Assembly: GCF_000317065.1 (NCBI RefSeq)
Contig: NC_019701.1
Location: 2,738,001 to 2,802,000 of the forward strand
Origin: Pseudanabaena sp. PCC 7367
Lineage (GTDB): Bacteria > Cyanobacteriota > Cyanobacteriia > Pseudanabaenales > Pseudanabaenaceae
Reading direction: 5' to 3'
Length of the DNA stretch: 64,000 bases
Numbering within the stretch: the first letter of the stretch is position 1; the number at the start of each line of letters is the position of its first letter. This document shows, piece after piece, positions 1 to 8,965 of this stretch. The position numbers and the translations under genes are program-made. The notes under the pieces are model-generated. The model had not been told where the DNA came from and did not search any database. It worked only from the letters and a program-made list of their open reading frames with translations.

Positions 1-361
1 CAATATGGTCTTTTAGTTGGGCAAAACCAGCGGTAGGATTTGGGTAGGCCCAGGCCACATTAATTGCCTGTTTGCCATTGACCTCCAGGCTGTAGTAAAT
101 CGATCGCCCCTTCCATTCACAAAAACTGGTTTGGTCAGTTTGCTCCAGGTAGGCCATATTAATATCTGCTGGTGGCAAGTAATAAGTAGGCGGATGGCTG
201 GTTTCTAGGATGCGCTTGGCATTGCGGGTATCAACGATCGTCTCACCGTTGAAAATAATCTGGATATGCTTGTCTGTATCCTCGCAGCGGGGCGGGCGTG
301 GATAGTCCCACACCGATTCTTGGCCTGGGGCTGGGGGAATAGGCTTGGGTTTGTTAAACAT
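1..361 (-). CDS. DUF427 domain protein (3' end cut by window edge)
   Basis: This minus-strand frame runs open from an ATG at 361 to the window edge, giving 120 codons. The product begins MFNKPKPIPPAPGQESVWDY and shows the pattern of DUF427 proteins: an N-terminal W-D-Y-P-R-P element, a strand reading FNGETIVDT, a Y-Y-L-P-P element, and SFCEWKGRSIYY followed by a W-A-Y-P segment. DUF427 is a small soluble beta-rich domain whose biochemical role is not established, so no function is assigned. The extreme C-terminus lies outside the window. The nearby second CAT at 378-380 is out of frame, so the start at 361 is the only ATG choice. Confidence 0.8.
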   Translation of the reverse strand, partial: MFNKPKPIPPAPGQESVWDYPRPPRCEDTDKHIQIIFNGETIVDTRNAKRILETSHPPTYYLPPADINMAYLEQTDQTSFCEWKGRSIYYSLEVNGKQAINVAWAYPNPTAGFAQLKDHI

Positions 362-698
362 AGAGACTTTTGTTAAACATAAAGACTACAGATGTTTTGC
401 TGAACTGTATTTAGTATTTAGTAGTATTAGCTTAGCTCGATCCAAATTCAGGGGGAGCGATCGAGTAATAATCTAGAAATAATGGCATTGCAAATCAGCT
501 ATCAGCCATCGGCTCATAGAAGTAAAACTATGTTCAGTAATAAATCAGTAATAAAATTGACAAGACCTGATAATCAACTATGCAAATTATGATGGATGCT
601 AATTCGACTGGGTATAAACCTGATCTCGATTACAAGCCATCATATTTATCTAAATTGGTTAAGGTTAAGCACTAAAAGCTCTACATGCTCAAGTCTAA
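362..698. other. Intergenic spacer, nothing recognised
   Basis: AT-rich spacer between the DUF427 gene and the tRNA gene. Both flanking genes point left, so it should hold the DUF427 promoter. I see no convincing ORF, terminator or repeat. Confidence 0.5.
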
Positions 699-772
699 TC
701 GGGATGATAGGATTCGAACCTACGACCCTTGCGTCCCGAACGCAATGCGCTACCAAGCTGCGCTACATCCCG
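699..772 (-). tRNA. trnP-CGG: tRNA-Pro (anticodon CGG)
   Basis: The reverse complement folds into a complete 74-nt cloverleaf. The acceptor stem CGGGATG pairs with CATCCCG, the D-arm is GCGC...GCGC with an AGCTTGGTA loop, the anticodon stem TTGCG/CGCAA carries loop TTCGGGA, and the T-arm contains GGTTCGAATCC. The anticodon CGG reads proline codon CCG. The discriminator is A and no CCA is encoded. No intron is visible. Confidence 0.96.
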
Positions 773-885
773 CCTGATCAGGAAATGATCCTAGCAAGCT
801 TTAGCAATGTTAGCAATTTTTTTTAAGAATCGGGCAATCGAAAGCTTTGGCGATCGCCCATTAATTATTAACCCACTAACGCTAA

Positions 886-2949
886 CTAATGCCGCTGCTG
901 ATCTAGTTCTGCCAAAGCCTGTTCAAAATCACTGCTAGTAATTTTTAGATCAGATAGGGCAATTTGCCGATCGCTGGCACGGGTTTGTTGGTGGCGGCGG
1001 ATCGCAAAAATAGCAGCCCGATTGCTCAGGAAAGCCAAATCAGCGCCATTATAGCCATCAGTCCGGCCTGCCCATTGGTCTAGATTCACATCCTCAGCCA
1101 GAGGGCGATCGCGGTTGTGGACTGCCAAAATCGCCAGCCGATCGCTTTCTGCTGGTAGATCCACGGTCAAATGCAATTCAATCCGACCAGAGCGCAGCAA
1201 GGCCGGATCGAGGGAACTTTTGCGATTAGTAGCCGCAATCAGCAAAATGCCATCACTGGATTGCAGCCCATCTAATTCGGTTAGCAATTGACCAATCATC
1301 CGATCGCTAACACCACTATCCCCCTGGTAGTTACCCCTGGCTGGGGCAAGGGTATCGATTTCATCAATAAAAATGACACAGGGCGCTACCTGTCTGGCCT
1401 GGGCAAAAATCTGACGCAGAGCTTGTTCGGAGGCTCCTACCCATTTGGTCAGTAATTCGGGGCCATTGATGGCAATGAAGTTAGCCTGGGCAGCGGTGGC
1501 GATCGCCTTAGCCAGCAGGGTTTTACCAGTTCCTGGTGGCCCCGACAGCAAAATCCCACGTGGTGCTTGGGCTTTGGCATGGTCATAGAGTTCCCGATCG
1601 TTGAGGGCTCCTGCCACGGCCTCTTGCAGCGTGTTTTTGATTGTTTCCAGGCCACCAATTTCCGACCATTGTACCTGGGGTGCTTGCACAGTCAGCGATC
1701 GCAACACCGCCGGCTGAATTTGCTTGAGCGCATCGGTAAAATCCTGATTATTCACCACCAGGCGATCGGGAATTTGCGCCAGATTCACCACTTGCCGTTG
1801 CAGCGCTCCATAGGCTGCGGTTTGGCATAGCCCCTTAATGTCTGCACCAACAAACCCCAAGCATTGATCGGCCAGTAGTTCGAGATTGACATCTGCGGCC
1901 AGGGGCATATTAGCGGTGTGAATGGCTAGGATTTCCCGTCGATCATTGCGATCAGGCACAGGGAAATGAATTTCTCGATCGAAACGGCCAGGGCGACGTA
2001 ACGCTGGATCGATCGCATCGGGTCGATTGGTGGCCGCCAACACAATCACCCCCGATCGACTGGCAAACCCATCCATCAGCCCCAGCATTTGCGCCACAAT
2101 CCGCTTTTCCACTTCACCTTCAACCTGGGTGCGATTGGGCACCAGGGCATCAATTTCATCAATAAAAATCAAACATGGGGCGGCCTTGGTAGCTTTTTCA
2201 AACACCTGTCTTAGCTTTTTTTCCGCTTCGCCATAATATTTACCCACGATCTCTGGAGCCACAATGGCAATATAATTCACACCCAGGTGATCGGCTAGCG
2301 ATCGTGCGGTGAGGGTTTTACCGGTTCCTGGTGGCCCTACCATCAAAACACCCTTGGGAGGCTCTAGACCAAGCTTTTCGAGAATATCAGGGCGCTTGAG
2401 TGGCACTTCTACTAGATCGCGCAGTTGCGCTAATACCTTACCCAGACCACCAACGGTGCGATCGAGCGGTGGTTGAGATTGATTAGTTTGTTTCGAGTCA
2501 TTGGCATGATTAGCGCTGGTTTTGCTTTGCTCTTGATTAGTGCTTGCATGGGCTGAGCTACTGGCAGAACTATGGGCACTATGGGCAGTGCTAGTGGTGC
2601 GCACTGAATTACGGACAGTGTTGCGAGACGAATGATCACGAGAACTACCAGTTTGCGGGGAATGGCTAAAATTAGTGGTGTAGCTGGTTTCCACTTCATC
2701 GCCGTCATTGGTGGTGCTAACCCTGGTACTGCGGCTAAACCGATCGCTGCGGGGGATGTTGCCCTGGCGCGGGATATTAGAACGAGCGCTAAAATGCACC
2801 TCGGTTTTGAGATCGCCGGACTCGGCCTTTTCTTCGATTTTGCTGGCCAATTCGGCTAATTCTTCCAGGTTCAGCAGTTGCTTTACCTCATTGAACAGCG
2901 AGTCCAGACCTTCCATCCGCATTGAAAAATTTTGCTTTCTCTCTTCCAT
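886..2949 (-). CDS. CDC48-like double AAA+ ATPase
   Basis: A 687-residue protein with two complete AAA+ modules. Module 1 has Walker A GPPGTGKT at about 205-212, Walker B LIFIDEID near 260 and an arginine-finger segment RRPGRFDRE. Module 2 has Walker A GPPGTGKT near 470, Walker B VIFIDEID near 525 and a sensor region ending LRSGRIELHL. This order matches the Cdc48/p97 class of hexameric unfoldases, but the N-terminal 180 residues are different: a short helical segment (about 1-50), then a Ser/Thr/His/Asn-rich low-complexity linker in place of the Cdc48 N-domain. The frame is open further upstream to a TTG at 2997, but the ATG at 2949 has GGGGA four bases before it and is preferred. It lies downstream of the PP2C and vWA genes on the same strand, separated by about 260 bp. 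A protein-remodelling role is inferred from the family. Confidence 0.9.
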   Translation of the reverse strand: MEERKQNFSMRMEGLDSLFNEVKQLLNLEELAELASKIEEKAESGDLKTEVHFSARSNIPRQGNIPRSDRFSRSTRVSTTNDGDEVETSYTTNFSHSPQTGSSRDHSSRNTVRNSVRTTSTAHSAHSSASSSAHASTNQEQSKTSANHANDSKQTNQSQPPLDRTVGGLGKVLAQLRDLVEVPLKRPDILEKLGLEPPKGVLMVGPPGTGKTLTARSLADHLGVNYIAIVAPEIVGKYYGEAEKKLRQVFEKATKAAPCLIFIDEIDALVPNRTQVEGEVEKRIVAQMLGLMDGFASRSGVIVLAATNRPDAIDPALRRPGRFDREIHFPVPDRNDRREILAIHTANMPLAADVNLELLADQCLGFVGADIKGLCQTAAYGALQRQVVNLAQIPDRLVVNNQDFTDALKQIQPAVLRSLTVQAPQVQWSEIGGLETIKNTLQEAVAGALNDRELYDHAKAQAPRGILLSGPPGTGKTLLAKAIATAAQANFIAINGPELLTKWVGASEQALRQIFAQARQVAPCVIFIDEIDTLAPARGNYQGDSGVSDRMIGQLLTELDGLQSSDGILLIAATNRKSSLDPALLRSGRIELHLTVDLPAESDRLAILAVHNRDRPLAEDVNLDQWAGRTDGYNGADLAFLSNRAAIFAIRRHQQTRASDRQIALSDLKITSSDFEQALAELDQQRH

Positions 2950-3210
2950 GTTTTCCCCGTTTAACTGATTCTTGATTGCCTGATCTCGATCGCCCAATCT
3001 AAATCCGCAACATATCTCATTCCTATTTCCTAAAGAACCTAAAGAAGTAGCTCGATCTTGAAATGGCTAAGTCAAGCTAAGTCAATTAGTTAGTTGCTAA
3101 TTTCAAAATAAGTAACCCCTTGCATCTACTATTTGACTAAATTAAAGCCGATCGTGTCTAGTGTGGTTAACCAGCCTGGGCGATCGCGGTAGAGCAAAAC
3201 TTGCCGATCG

Positions 3211-4287
3211 CTAATTTAACTCCTCGTCAGCCAAGTCATTGAGTTGTTGCGAGAGCGGATCGAGAGCGGTTTTGGGGCGATCGTGCTGAGGTGGTGGCTG
3301 GGTTATGCCCATCTCTTGATCGAAGGCAGCCAGATTTTGCGCCAACTCGGTTTGGGCAGAAGCTTCTAGATCAAAGTCTTCTTCCACAAAAGACTTGAGC
3401 AAGCCCAGCGTAATATCATCACCACCTCCCTGATGCGAGGTTTCAGTCAAGATTAGATCCAGCTTATTAATCAAACTACCGATCCCCTCTTTCTCAATCA
3501 GGCGCAAATAGTCGGGCGCAATTTTCCGGAAATCTAGCTCGGTCTTGAAGGAATTAGCATAGCCATCGGTGGCAACCAGGATCATTTCTGGCACATAGTT
3601 TACAAATGGCACCAGCCGGATTTGCAGCTCTTGCCATAGCGGATTGATCAACACGTCTACAATTTTACTTTTGGTGAGATGGCTATAGGCATCGGTTTGA
3701 TCGGTTTTTAGCTCAGCCCCAAAAGCAGGAAAAATAGAAGTAGGATTGCCATTGCGATCGACACTGAGCAGATCGCCGGTGCCAAATTTCAAGTAGAGCG
3801 CATAGGTTTCGGTTAACAACACCCCCAGCAAAGTTGCGCCATAGGCCAAAGCTGGCTCAGTTGTGATCGCCCGTTGTGCTGATTTACCCGCCGCAATGCC
3901 CACCCTGGCGATCTCTTCGGGGCGGAGTTTATTCTGCGCCAGGTGCTTTTCGATCGCCTTTTGCCAATTCAGCACGATCGCCCGCCCCAGCTTTTGATTA
4001 CTATCGATCAGGGCTGCTTGATTATTTAATGGTGGCGATTTCTCCGCAAAATTTTGCAGCAAGCGGGTGGCAATCTTGACCAAGAACTTAGACCCCAAGT
4101 CACTGCGGCAACACCGGGCACTACCCCGCCCATCGGAGATGGTCAACACCAGTGGTGGCCCCACCCCTGAATTATCAGGAGTCCAGATAAAAATATTGTC
4201 ACGATTGGGAATATGCCGTTTCTTATGGGCTGCGCCCTGGATGCTCTCTCCCACCACATGCCAACTTAAGCGATCGGTTCTGCTCAT
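3211..4287 (-). CDS. PP2C-family serine/threonine protein phosphatase
   Basis: A 358-residue soluble protein with the metal-binding motifs of PP2C phosphatases in order: TISDGRGSARCC near residue 50 (first metal aspartate), YGATLLGVLL, KFGTGDLLSV, MILVATDGYANSF and GGGDDITLGLL near residue 290. These acidic residues coordinate the two Mn/Mg ions that hydrolyse phosphoserine or phosphothreonine. The C-terminal 50 residues are acidic and Gln/Pro-rich, probably disordered. It starts at the ATG at 4287, 219 bp downstream of the vWA gene on the same strand. The pairing of a vWA protein with a PP2C phosphatase is known from TerY-type signalling modules, which usually also include a protein kinase; none is visible here. 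The phosphorylated partner is unknown. Confidence 0.85.
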   Translation of the reverse strand: MSRTDRLSWHVVGESIQGAAHKKRHIPNRDNIFIWTPDNSGVGPPLVLTISDGRGSARCCRSDLGSKFLVKIATRLLQNFAEKSPPLNNQAALIDSNQKLGRAIVLNWQKAIEKHLAQNKLRPEEIARVGIAAGKSAQRAITTEPALAYGATLLGVLLTETYALYLKFGTGDLLSVDRNGNPTSIFPAFGAELKTDQTDAYSHLTKSKIVDVLINPLWQELQIRLVPFVNYVPEMILVATDGYANSFKTELDFRKIAPDYLRLIEKEGIGSLINKLDLILTETSHQGGGDDITLGLLKSFVEEDFDLEASAQTELAQNLAAFDQEMGITQPPPQHDRPKTALDPLSQQLNDLADEELN

Positions 4288-4506
4288 CTAGATATCCAAA
4301 TATCCAATTAATCTATCGGTTCTCTCTCAGCCGCGTTGCTAATATATGATGTTATTTACCTGGCTCAGCCACCCTATATATTTAGCGGAAATATTAGCAG
4401 CAATTTAAGCAGTAATTGCAACTTACTCAGAAAGCTAAGCCAAAAGTTAAGCAAATAGAGCACCGATCGCATTGGCAATTCTTGAATTTCTTGGATTTGG
4501 GGCAAT

Positions 4507-5184
4507 CTACCAGATCGCTTCCAACCCAGGTGATTTTGGCAAATCCAGAGACAGGGGCAAAAATTGCCTTTCCACCGTGATATAACTAGCGGCACTAATT
4601 CTGACCGCTTCGCTACTCCACTTTAGTTGTGCCTGTAAAGTTTCTGGGTTATTAGCTGCCATTGGTTGCAGATCTGGCCGATCGATAAAGGTTTGTAATA
4701 TTTCGTGGTCGGCATCTTGCCCCAGGGCGATCGCAACTTTAACCGCCTGTTGCGCCCAGGGTTCCGCCATCAGCACCCGCATCCCACCCATATAGTCATC
4801 GGTGGGGTAGCCATCGGAAATTAAAACCAAAACTGGTGGTAGAGCCTGGCGGTGGAGCCGGGAAGCTCGCATTTGCACTGCCACCAAGGCCAATGCTTTG
4901 CCCATATCGGTTACACCATCAGCAATCACATCGGGCCAGACCAGTTCCTCGATCGGCGTAGGGGTATCAATGTGCCATCTGGCTCCATCGGCAAAGGTAA
5001 TTGCCCTGACTAATAATCGAACCTGAGGATAGTCTTTGGCGATCGCCCTCAGCCCAGGAATCGCCGCCGCGATCGCCTTATTTAGCGCCTGGATCTTGCC
5101 ATCAACTGCCATCGAACCAGAGCAATCAAGGATTAAAATGTAGTGAAGTGGTCGGGGAGATAACTCGCCACCGGGCAATTGCAT
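4507..5184 (-). CDS. von Willebrand factor A domain protein (TerY-like)
   Basis: A 225-residue protein that is essentially one vWA domain. The MIDAS metal site is visible as D20-C-S22-G-S24 near the N-terminus, a downstream threonine in DGVTDMGKAL, and the aspartate of LISDGYPTDD. No signal peptide or membrane segment is seen, so it should act in the cytoplasm as a metal-dependent protein-interaction module. The short length and the direct neighbour, a PP2C phosphatase, resemble TerY-type vWA proteins. The ATG at 5184 has AGAGGA about eight bases upstream. It is the first gene of the leftward vWA-PP2C(-AAA+) group and is divergent from the long membrane protein at 5858. Confidence 0.85.
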   Translation of the reverse strand: MQLPGGELSPRPLHYILILDCSGSMAVDGKIQALNKAIAAAIPGLRAIAKDYPQVRLLVRAITFADGARWHIDTPTPIEELVWPDVIADGVTDMGKALALVAVQMRASRLHRQALPPVLVLISDGYPTDDYMGGMRVLMAEPWAQQAVKVAIALGQDADHEILQTFIDRPDLQPMAANNPETLQAQLKWSSEAVRISAASYITVERQFLPLSLDLPKSPGLEAIW

Positions 5185-5233
5185 TTAATCTATCCTCTTA
5201 ACATATGGTTAACATATGGGGTTAGCCTGATTC

Positions 5234-5259
5234 AATTACTCCCATTAATTACTCCCATT
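5234..5259. repeat. Tandem duplication, 13-bp unit x2
   Basis: AATTACTCCCATT occurs twice head to tail in the vWA upstream region. It is one of many short local duplications in this window. Confidence 0.9.
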
Positions 5260-5741
5260 AATGCCACATCAATATGCATGATGCCGGATCTAGCTGTAAT
5301 GACTTAATCAATGGAGTTATTGGGTAAGCTTGGTTTAAAATAAAGATTAAGCAGGTTTAAATCTATCAACAATTGCGATCGGCATTGTTGTAAGTAACAA
5401 CAAAACAACAAGTTAAGTAAAAACAAGAAAACTTAGGCCATTACATTAAATTCTGGTTAGCAGCCTAGATGAGCAAGTTTAATTTGCATTTAGCTTATGG
5501 CAAACTGACAGAATGCTAGCAGATAATGTTCAATGTAACCTAGTTAGGTAATGTTCTGGTGGATTAGTCGGGATTTGTGGTTATCACAAAACTACCCAAC
5601 AACGGTGGCAAAGTTGGAACCCAGAGTAAAGCCAGGACAAGCTAAGACAGCCAAAGTAGCTTAATCGACCAGGAACTGTCAAGAGTGAATTAGCTTTAAT
5701 ATTTGCTCAGCTTTAATAATTTTTGCAGCACTAGCTGATCG

Positions 5742-5792
5742 CAAGGGGATTTTGTCAAACATAGCGCGATCGGGGCAGCGATCATCCCCTTG
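5742..5792 (+). promoter_or_regulatory. Candidate leader hairpin
   Basis: CAAGGGGAT (5742-5750) is a perfect inverted repeat of ATCCCCTTG (5784-5792), with a 33-nt loop that itself contains GATCG/CGATC complementarity. It ends about 65 bp upstream of the ATG at 5858, so it could form in the leader RNA or act as an operator. No T-run follows, so it is not a typical terminator. Confidence 0.3.
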
Positions 5793-5857
5793 AGCACAAA
5801 CCAGTAATTTGATCACTTTTTGATTTCTTGGCAAACAATGAGTATCAGTGGCGTTCA

Positions 5858-8695
5858 ATGAGTGACACATCACGGCAAAAACTGCGGGAAATAATTGCCA
5901 CCTACGGCAGTAATATTGTGGATGATCCCAGACGGCTGAAGGCCTTGCTTAAGGATCTTTGTGGTGAATACAAACTTGAGATCAATTTGCTGACTTTTGC
6001 AGCAGAACAGCGTGTGCCTGAGTTGTTGACCCTAACAGAGGTGTGGGATAGCCAGGATTCTTATATTCATAGCCTTTGCGATCGCCTCCAGTCGGCACAA
6101 CCCATGTCGATGCGATCGGCAATCTGGGCAGTGCGTAGTTGGATGTATGCGTTGGGATTATCAAATTCCGGTAGCCATGAATCGCTCCTCGGCAATGGCA
6201 CTAATAATGGTGGCACTAATGTCACTAATGGCACCAGGGCAACATTCAATCGAGACAACGGGAGCAATGGCGATCATCACCTGGGTAATGGCAGAAATAG
6301 CAACGGCAATAATGGCAAGGTAGCGACGATCGCTATGTCTGCGTCAGCTAACGATCTGGCCAGTGATAACAATAGTGATAATAATGAAGTCAATCAATTA
6401 TTGGCAGAGCCCCAGGAACATCCCCCCTCACTACCAGATAATCCAGCCCAGTCTCAGTCAGTTAGATCAGATGGAACAGATCGACCAGATCCAGGCGATC
6501 GCCTTAATTCAATCAATTCAATCAATTCAACCAACTCAAACCATGCCAATCAGTCCGATCAGTCCGATCGGCCTATTGCTTTAACTGGTGAGCCGAATCT
6601 TAATAATTTTAATCATCGCACCGATCCCACCGAGCAGGGAATTGATGCTGACAGATTAATTGAACAAATAGAGCAATTTGATCAACTAGCTGAAGCTCAA
6701 TCTACCCAAGCTAATTCAAGCACAAGCAACCAGGATCTAGACCAAGCCAGCGCTAATAATCCTAACAATATCGAGCACATCAATAACGTAGACCAGGCCA
6801 ATACTAATAATAATAATGAAATAGGCTCAGATGGTTGGTCTATGGCCGCAGCAATGATGCTAGCTAATGGGATGGCTGGCGATCGCAATGGACATAAAAA
6901 TAATGGCAACGGCAATAAAGATAATCAGGTCAGCGATCAACCAGAGTTTGCCGATCGATCTCAAGTAAATGCTCAGGTAAATGATTCTAATAATTCTAAT
7001 GATTCTGGGGATGTAACCCAGAGGCAAGCAACGCCAATAACATCAATAACTGAGTCGTCACCAATTAGCCTAGATCATGGTGCATTGCCTCCATTACCTC
7101 CTAATGTGAAAGCTCCTAATATTAAGGCCAAAGCTAACTCCAGAACTACCCCCCCACCTAAACTCAAATATAGATATAAATCAAAGTCCAAATCTAAGCT
7201 TCAATCTTCTAATTCTAAAGCTAGGCCAAAGCCGACTAAGCAAACTAATTTTGCGCTGCCTACACCAATGGACTTGCAGTCCGATCGCCTTCCCAATCGC
7301 GCCAGTTCAGTTCAGCATCCTACTGAGCAGCGCCACCAAGGAGCCCCAAATCAAAATGGGGTTAAGCCTAATCGCCAGCCAGCTAGTCGATCGCCCATTC
7401 CAGCGCTACCTATTTTCAATCCCCCAGAGCCCACCAACCGCAGCGAACCACCACCACCACCACAATTAGATCAAATAGATCAAACCAATAATACTCAGGA
7501 TCATCCCCCCCAGCAGTTGGAGGTATTGTCCGATGCTGATAAACGCGCCAAGCAGGAAGCCACTGTCTATTTGGATGGCTTGTTTGATGATTATGAATTA
7601 GACCTCGACAATCGCCGTAAACAGCCAGAGCCGATCGAGCCAGCCCCTGATGCTCTTGCTGCTGAATTAAATGAATTAAATGAATTAGATGAATTAGATG
7701 GGCTGACCAAATTTCGACAACGGCAGCATGACTATCATCAGCGAGACGATCGAGATCAGCAGGCAGAGCCAGATTCTAACTCCGGCACAAGGCGCTATCA
7801 GCCTTTGATCGCTCTGGGTATAGTAGGGGTAGGTGTTGTGGCGCTTACTTTTGGTTATGGCTATAACCGGGCGCGGGTCGCTGAGCAGGATTTAGAAAAT
7901 GTGGAAATGGCCGCCGCCCATCGCTCTGCTGGCAACTATGAAGCTTGTATCAATCAGGCTCAGGCCAACGCTGGTAACCAGGCGATCGCCCTGGCGCTTC
8001 AAAATGTAATGCAATCCTGTCAGTCGGCTCAGCAAGATTTCCTAGCCAGTCAACAACTGGTCTTGGCTCAAAGCCTGATGGATTCTGGCAAGCTCAAAGA
8101 AGCACTTACGATCGCGGCAAGGATATCCCCCAACACCGATGCTTACAATGAATCCCAGCAATTAATTGAGCAATCCTCCCAACGGCTTCTGGAGCTGGCT
8201 CAAGCCTTCTACTACAAAGGACAACTGGAGGATGCGGGCAAAATGATCGCCACGATCCCTGAGACCAGTGAACTCAAGGGTAGCGCGCTTTCCAGCCTGG
8301 CGCTGTGGCAACAGGAAAAGCAGCAAAATGACCTGGCCTTGGTCAAAGCAAAGCGGGAACTGAGTCAAGGTAAATGGCGCGGGGCGATCGCTGCGGCGCG
8401 GCAAGTCACTCCTGTTCCCCATTGGCAAAATCAGGCACAGACTGTGATTAAGGAAGCCCAATCGCAAATAGTTGCCGCCAATCAACCTAGCCAGCCGATC
8501 GCACCTGCTCCGGTTTACAATCCACCACCAGCGCCTCGCAGAAATATTTATAATCCACCAGCGGCCACTTATTATGAGCCAGCACCGCGCTATAATCCGC
8601 CCCCCAGGTATAGCCCACCTGCCCCTGTTTACAATCCACCGCCAGTTGTGCCTGCGCCAAGTTATGATCCTGCTCCTCCATCAAGGGCGGACTAG
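5858..8695 (+). CDS. Large low-complexity single-span membrane protein
   Basis: 945 residues from the ATG at 5858; the frame extends to a TTG at 5828, but the ATG gives the natural N-terminus MSDTSRQKLREIIATYG. Layout: a compact helical domain at 1-100 (with DDPRRLKALLKDLCGEYK), of a type I have seen at the N-terminus of bacterial multidomain signalling proteins but cannot name; a linker of about 530 residues rich in Asn, Ser, Asp, Gln and Pro with in-frame 9-bp repeats; one membrane span near 650-672 (LIALGIVGVGVVALTFGYGY); a helical repeat region of about 200 residues resembling degenerate TPRs; and a tail of about 65 residues rich in Y-N-P-P-P motifs. By topology the linker is cytoplasmic and the helical part plus Tyr/Pro tail lie outside the membrane. 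It is divergent from the vWA-PP2C genes. Function unknown. Confidence 0.8.
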   Translation: MSDTSRQKLREIIATYGSNIVDDPRRLKALLKDLCGEYKLEINLLTFAAEQRVPELLTLTEVWDSQDSYIHSLCDRLQSAQPMSMRSAIWAVRSWMYALGLSNSGSHESLLGNGTNNGGTNVTNGTRATFNRDNGSNGDHHLGNGRNSNGNNGKVATIAMSASANDLASDNNSDNNEVNQLLAEPQEHPPSLPDNPAQSQSVRSDGTDRPDPGDRLNSINSINSTNSNHANQSDQSDRPIALTGEPNLNNFNHRTDPTEQGIDADRLIEQIEQFDQLAEAQSTQANSSTSNQDLDQASANNPNNIEHINNVDQANTNNNNEIGSDGWSMAAAMMLANGMAGDRNGHKNNGNGNKDNQVSDQPEFADRSQVNAQVNDSNNSNDSGDVTQRQATPITSITESSPISLDHGALPPLPPNVKAPNIKAKANSRTTPPPKLKYRYKSKSKSKLQSSNSKARPKPTKQTNFALPTPMDLQSDRLPNRASSVQHPTEQRHQGAPNQNGVKPNRQPASRSPIPALPIFNPPEPTNRSEPPPPPQLDQIDQTNNTQDHPPQQLEVLSDADKRAKQEATVYLDGLFDDYELDLDNRRKQPEPIEPAPDALAAELNELNELDELDGLTKFRQRQHDYHQRDDRDQQAEPDSNSGTRRYQPLIALGIVGVGVVALTFGYGYNRARVAEQDLENVEMAAAHRSAGNYEACINQAQANAGNQAIALALQNVMQSCQSAQQDFLASQQLVLAQSLMDSGKLKEALTIAARISPNTDAYNESQQLIEQSSQRLLELAQAFYYKGQLEDAGKMIATIPETSELKGSALSSLALWQQEKQQNDLALVKAKRELSQGKWRGAIAAARQVTPVPHWQNQAQTVIKEAQSQIVAANQPSQPIAPAPVYNPPPAPRRNIYNPPAATYYEPAPRYNPPPRYSPPAPVYNPPPVVPAPSYDPAPPSRAD

Positions 8696-8965
8696 AACAT
8701 GAATGAACTGGTTTTAATTGAATTTTGATTGGGTTATAAAGTTGCTCTAGTCAAACTTAACGTGATCATGGGCTAGCCCTATGGGATGTGTAAGTTGCAG
8801 AGAAGAAGAAGACCCTCTATCGGTGGCAAAGTATTGATAATCCCAAATTATTGCTCTAAATCCCAGCTCACTAGTGGGGTTATGAGCGATCGCAGGGAAC
8901 CATATGTAAAAGCTTATCCACAACTGTTTGCTTGTGCATTATCCAACTACTTGACCCCGAGACAA

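Larger units (their letters stand above)
5185..5857. other. Divergent intergenic region
   Basis: A 673-bp spacer between two divergent genes, so it should hold both promoters. It contains a 13-bp tandem duplication (5234-5259), a short TTGTTG...CAACAA inverted repeat (5385-5403) and a 9-bp inverted repeat in the leader of the rightward gene (5742-5792). No protein-like ORF is visible apart from short shadows. Confidence 0.5.

Noticed and set aside
8786-8965. Longer N-terminus for the TPR protein from ATG 8786
   Set aside because: The added 60 residues are not protein-like and would bury a clear signal peptide that starts at 8966.
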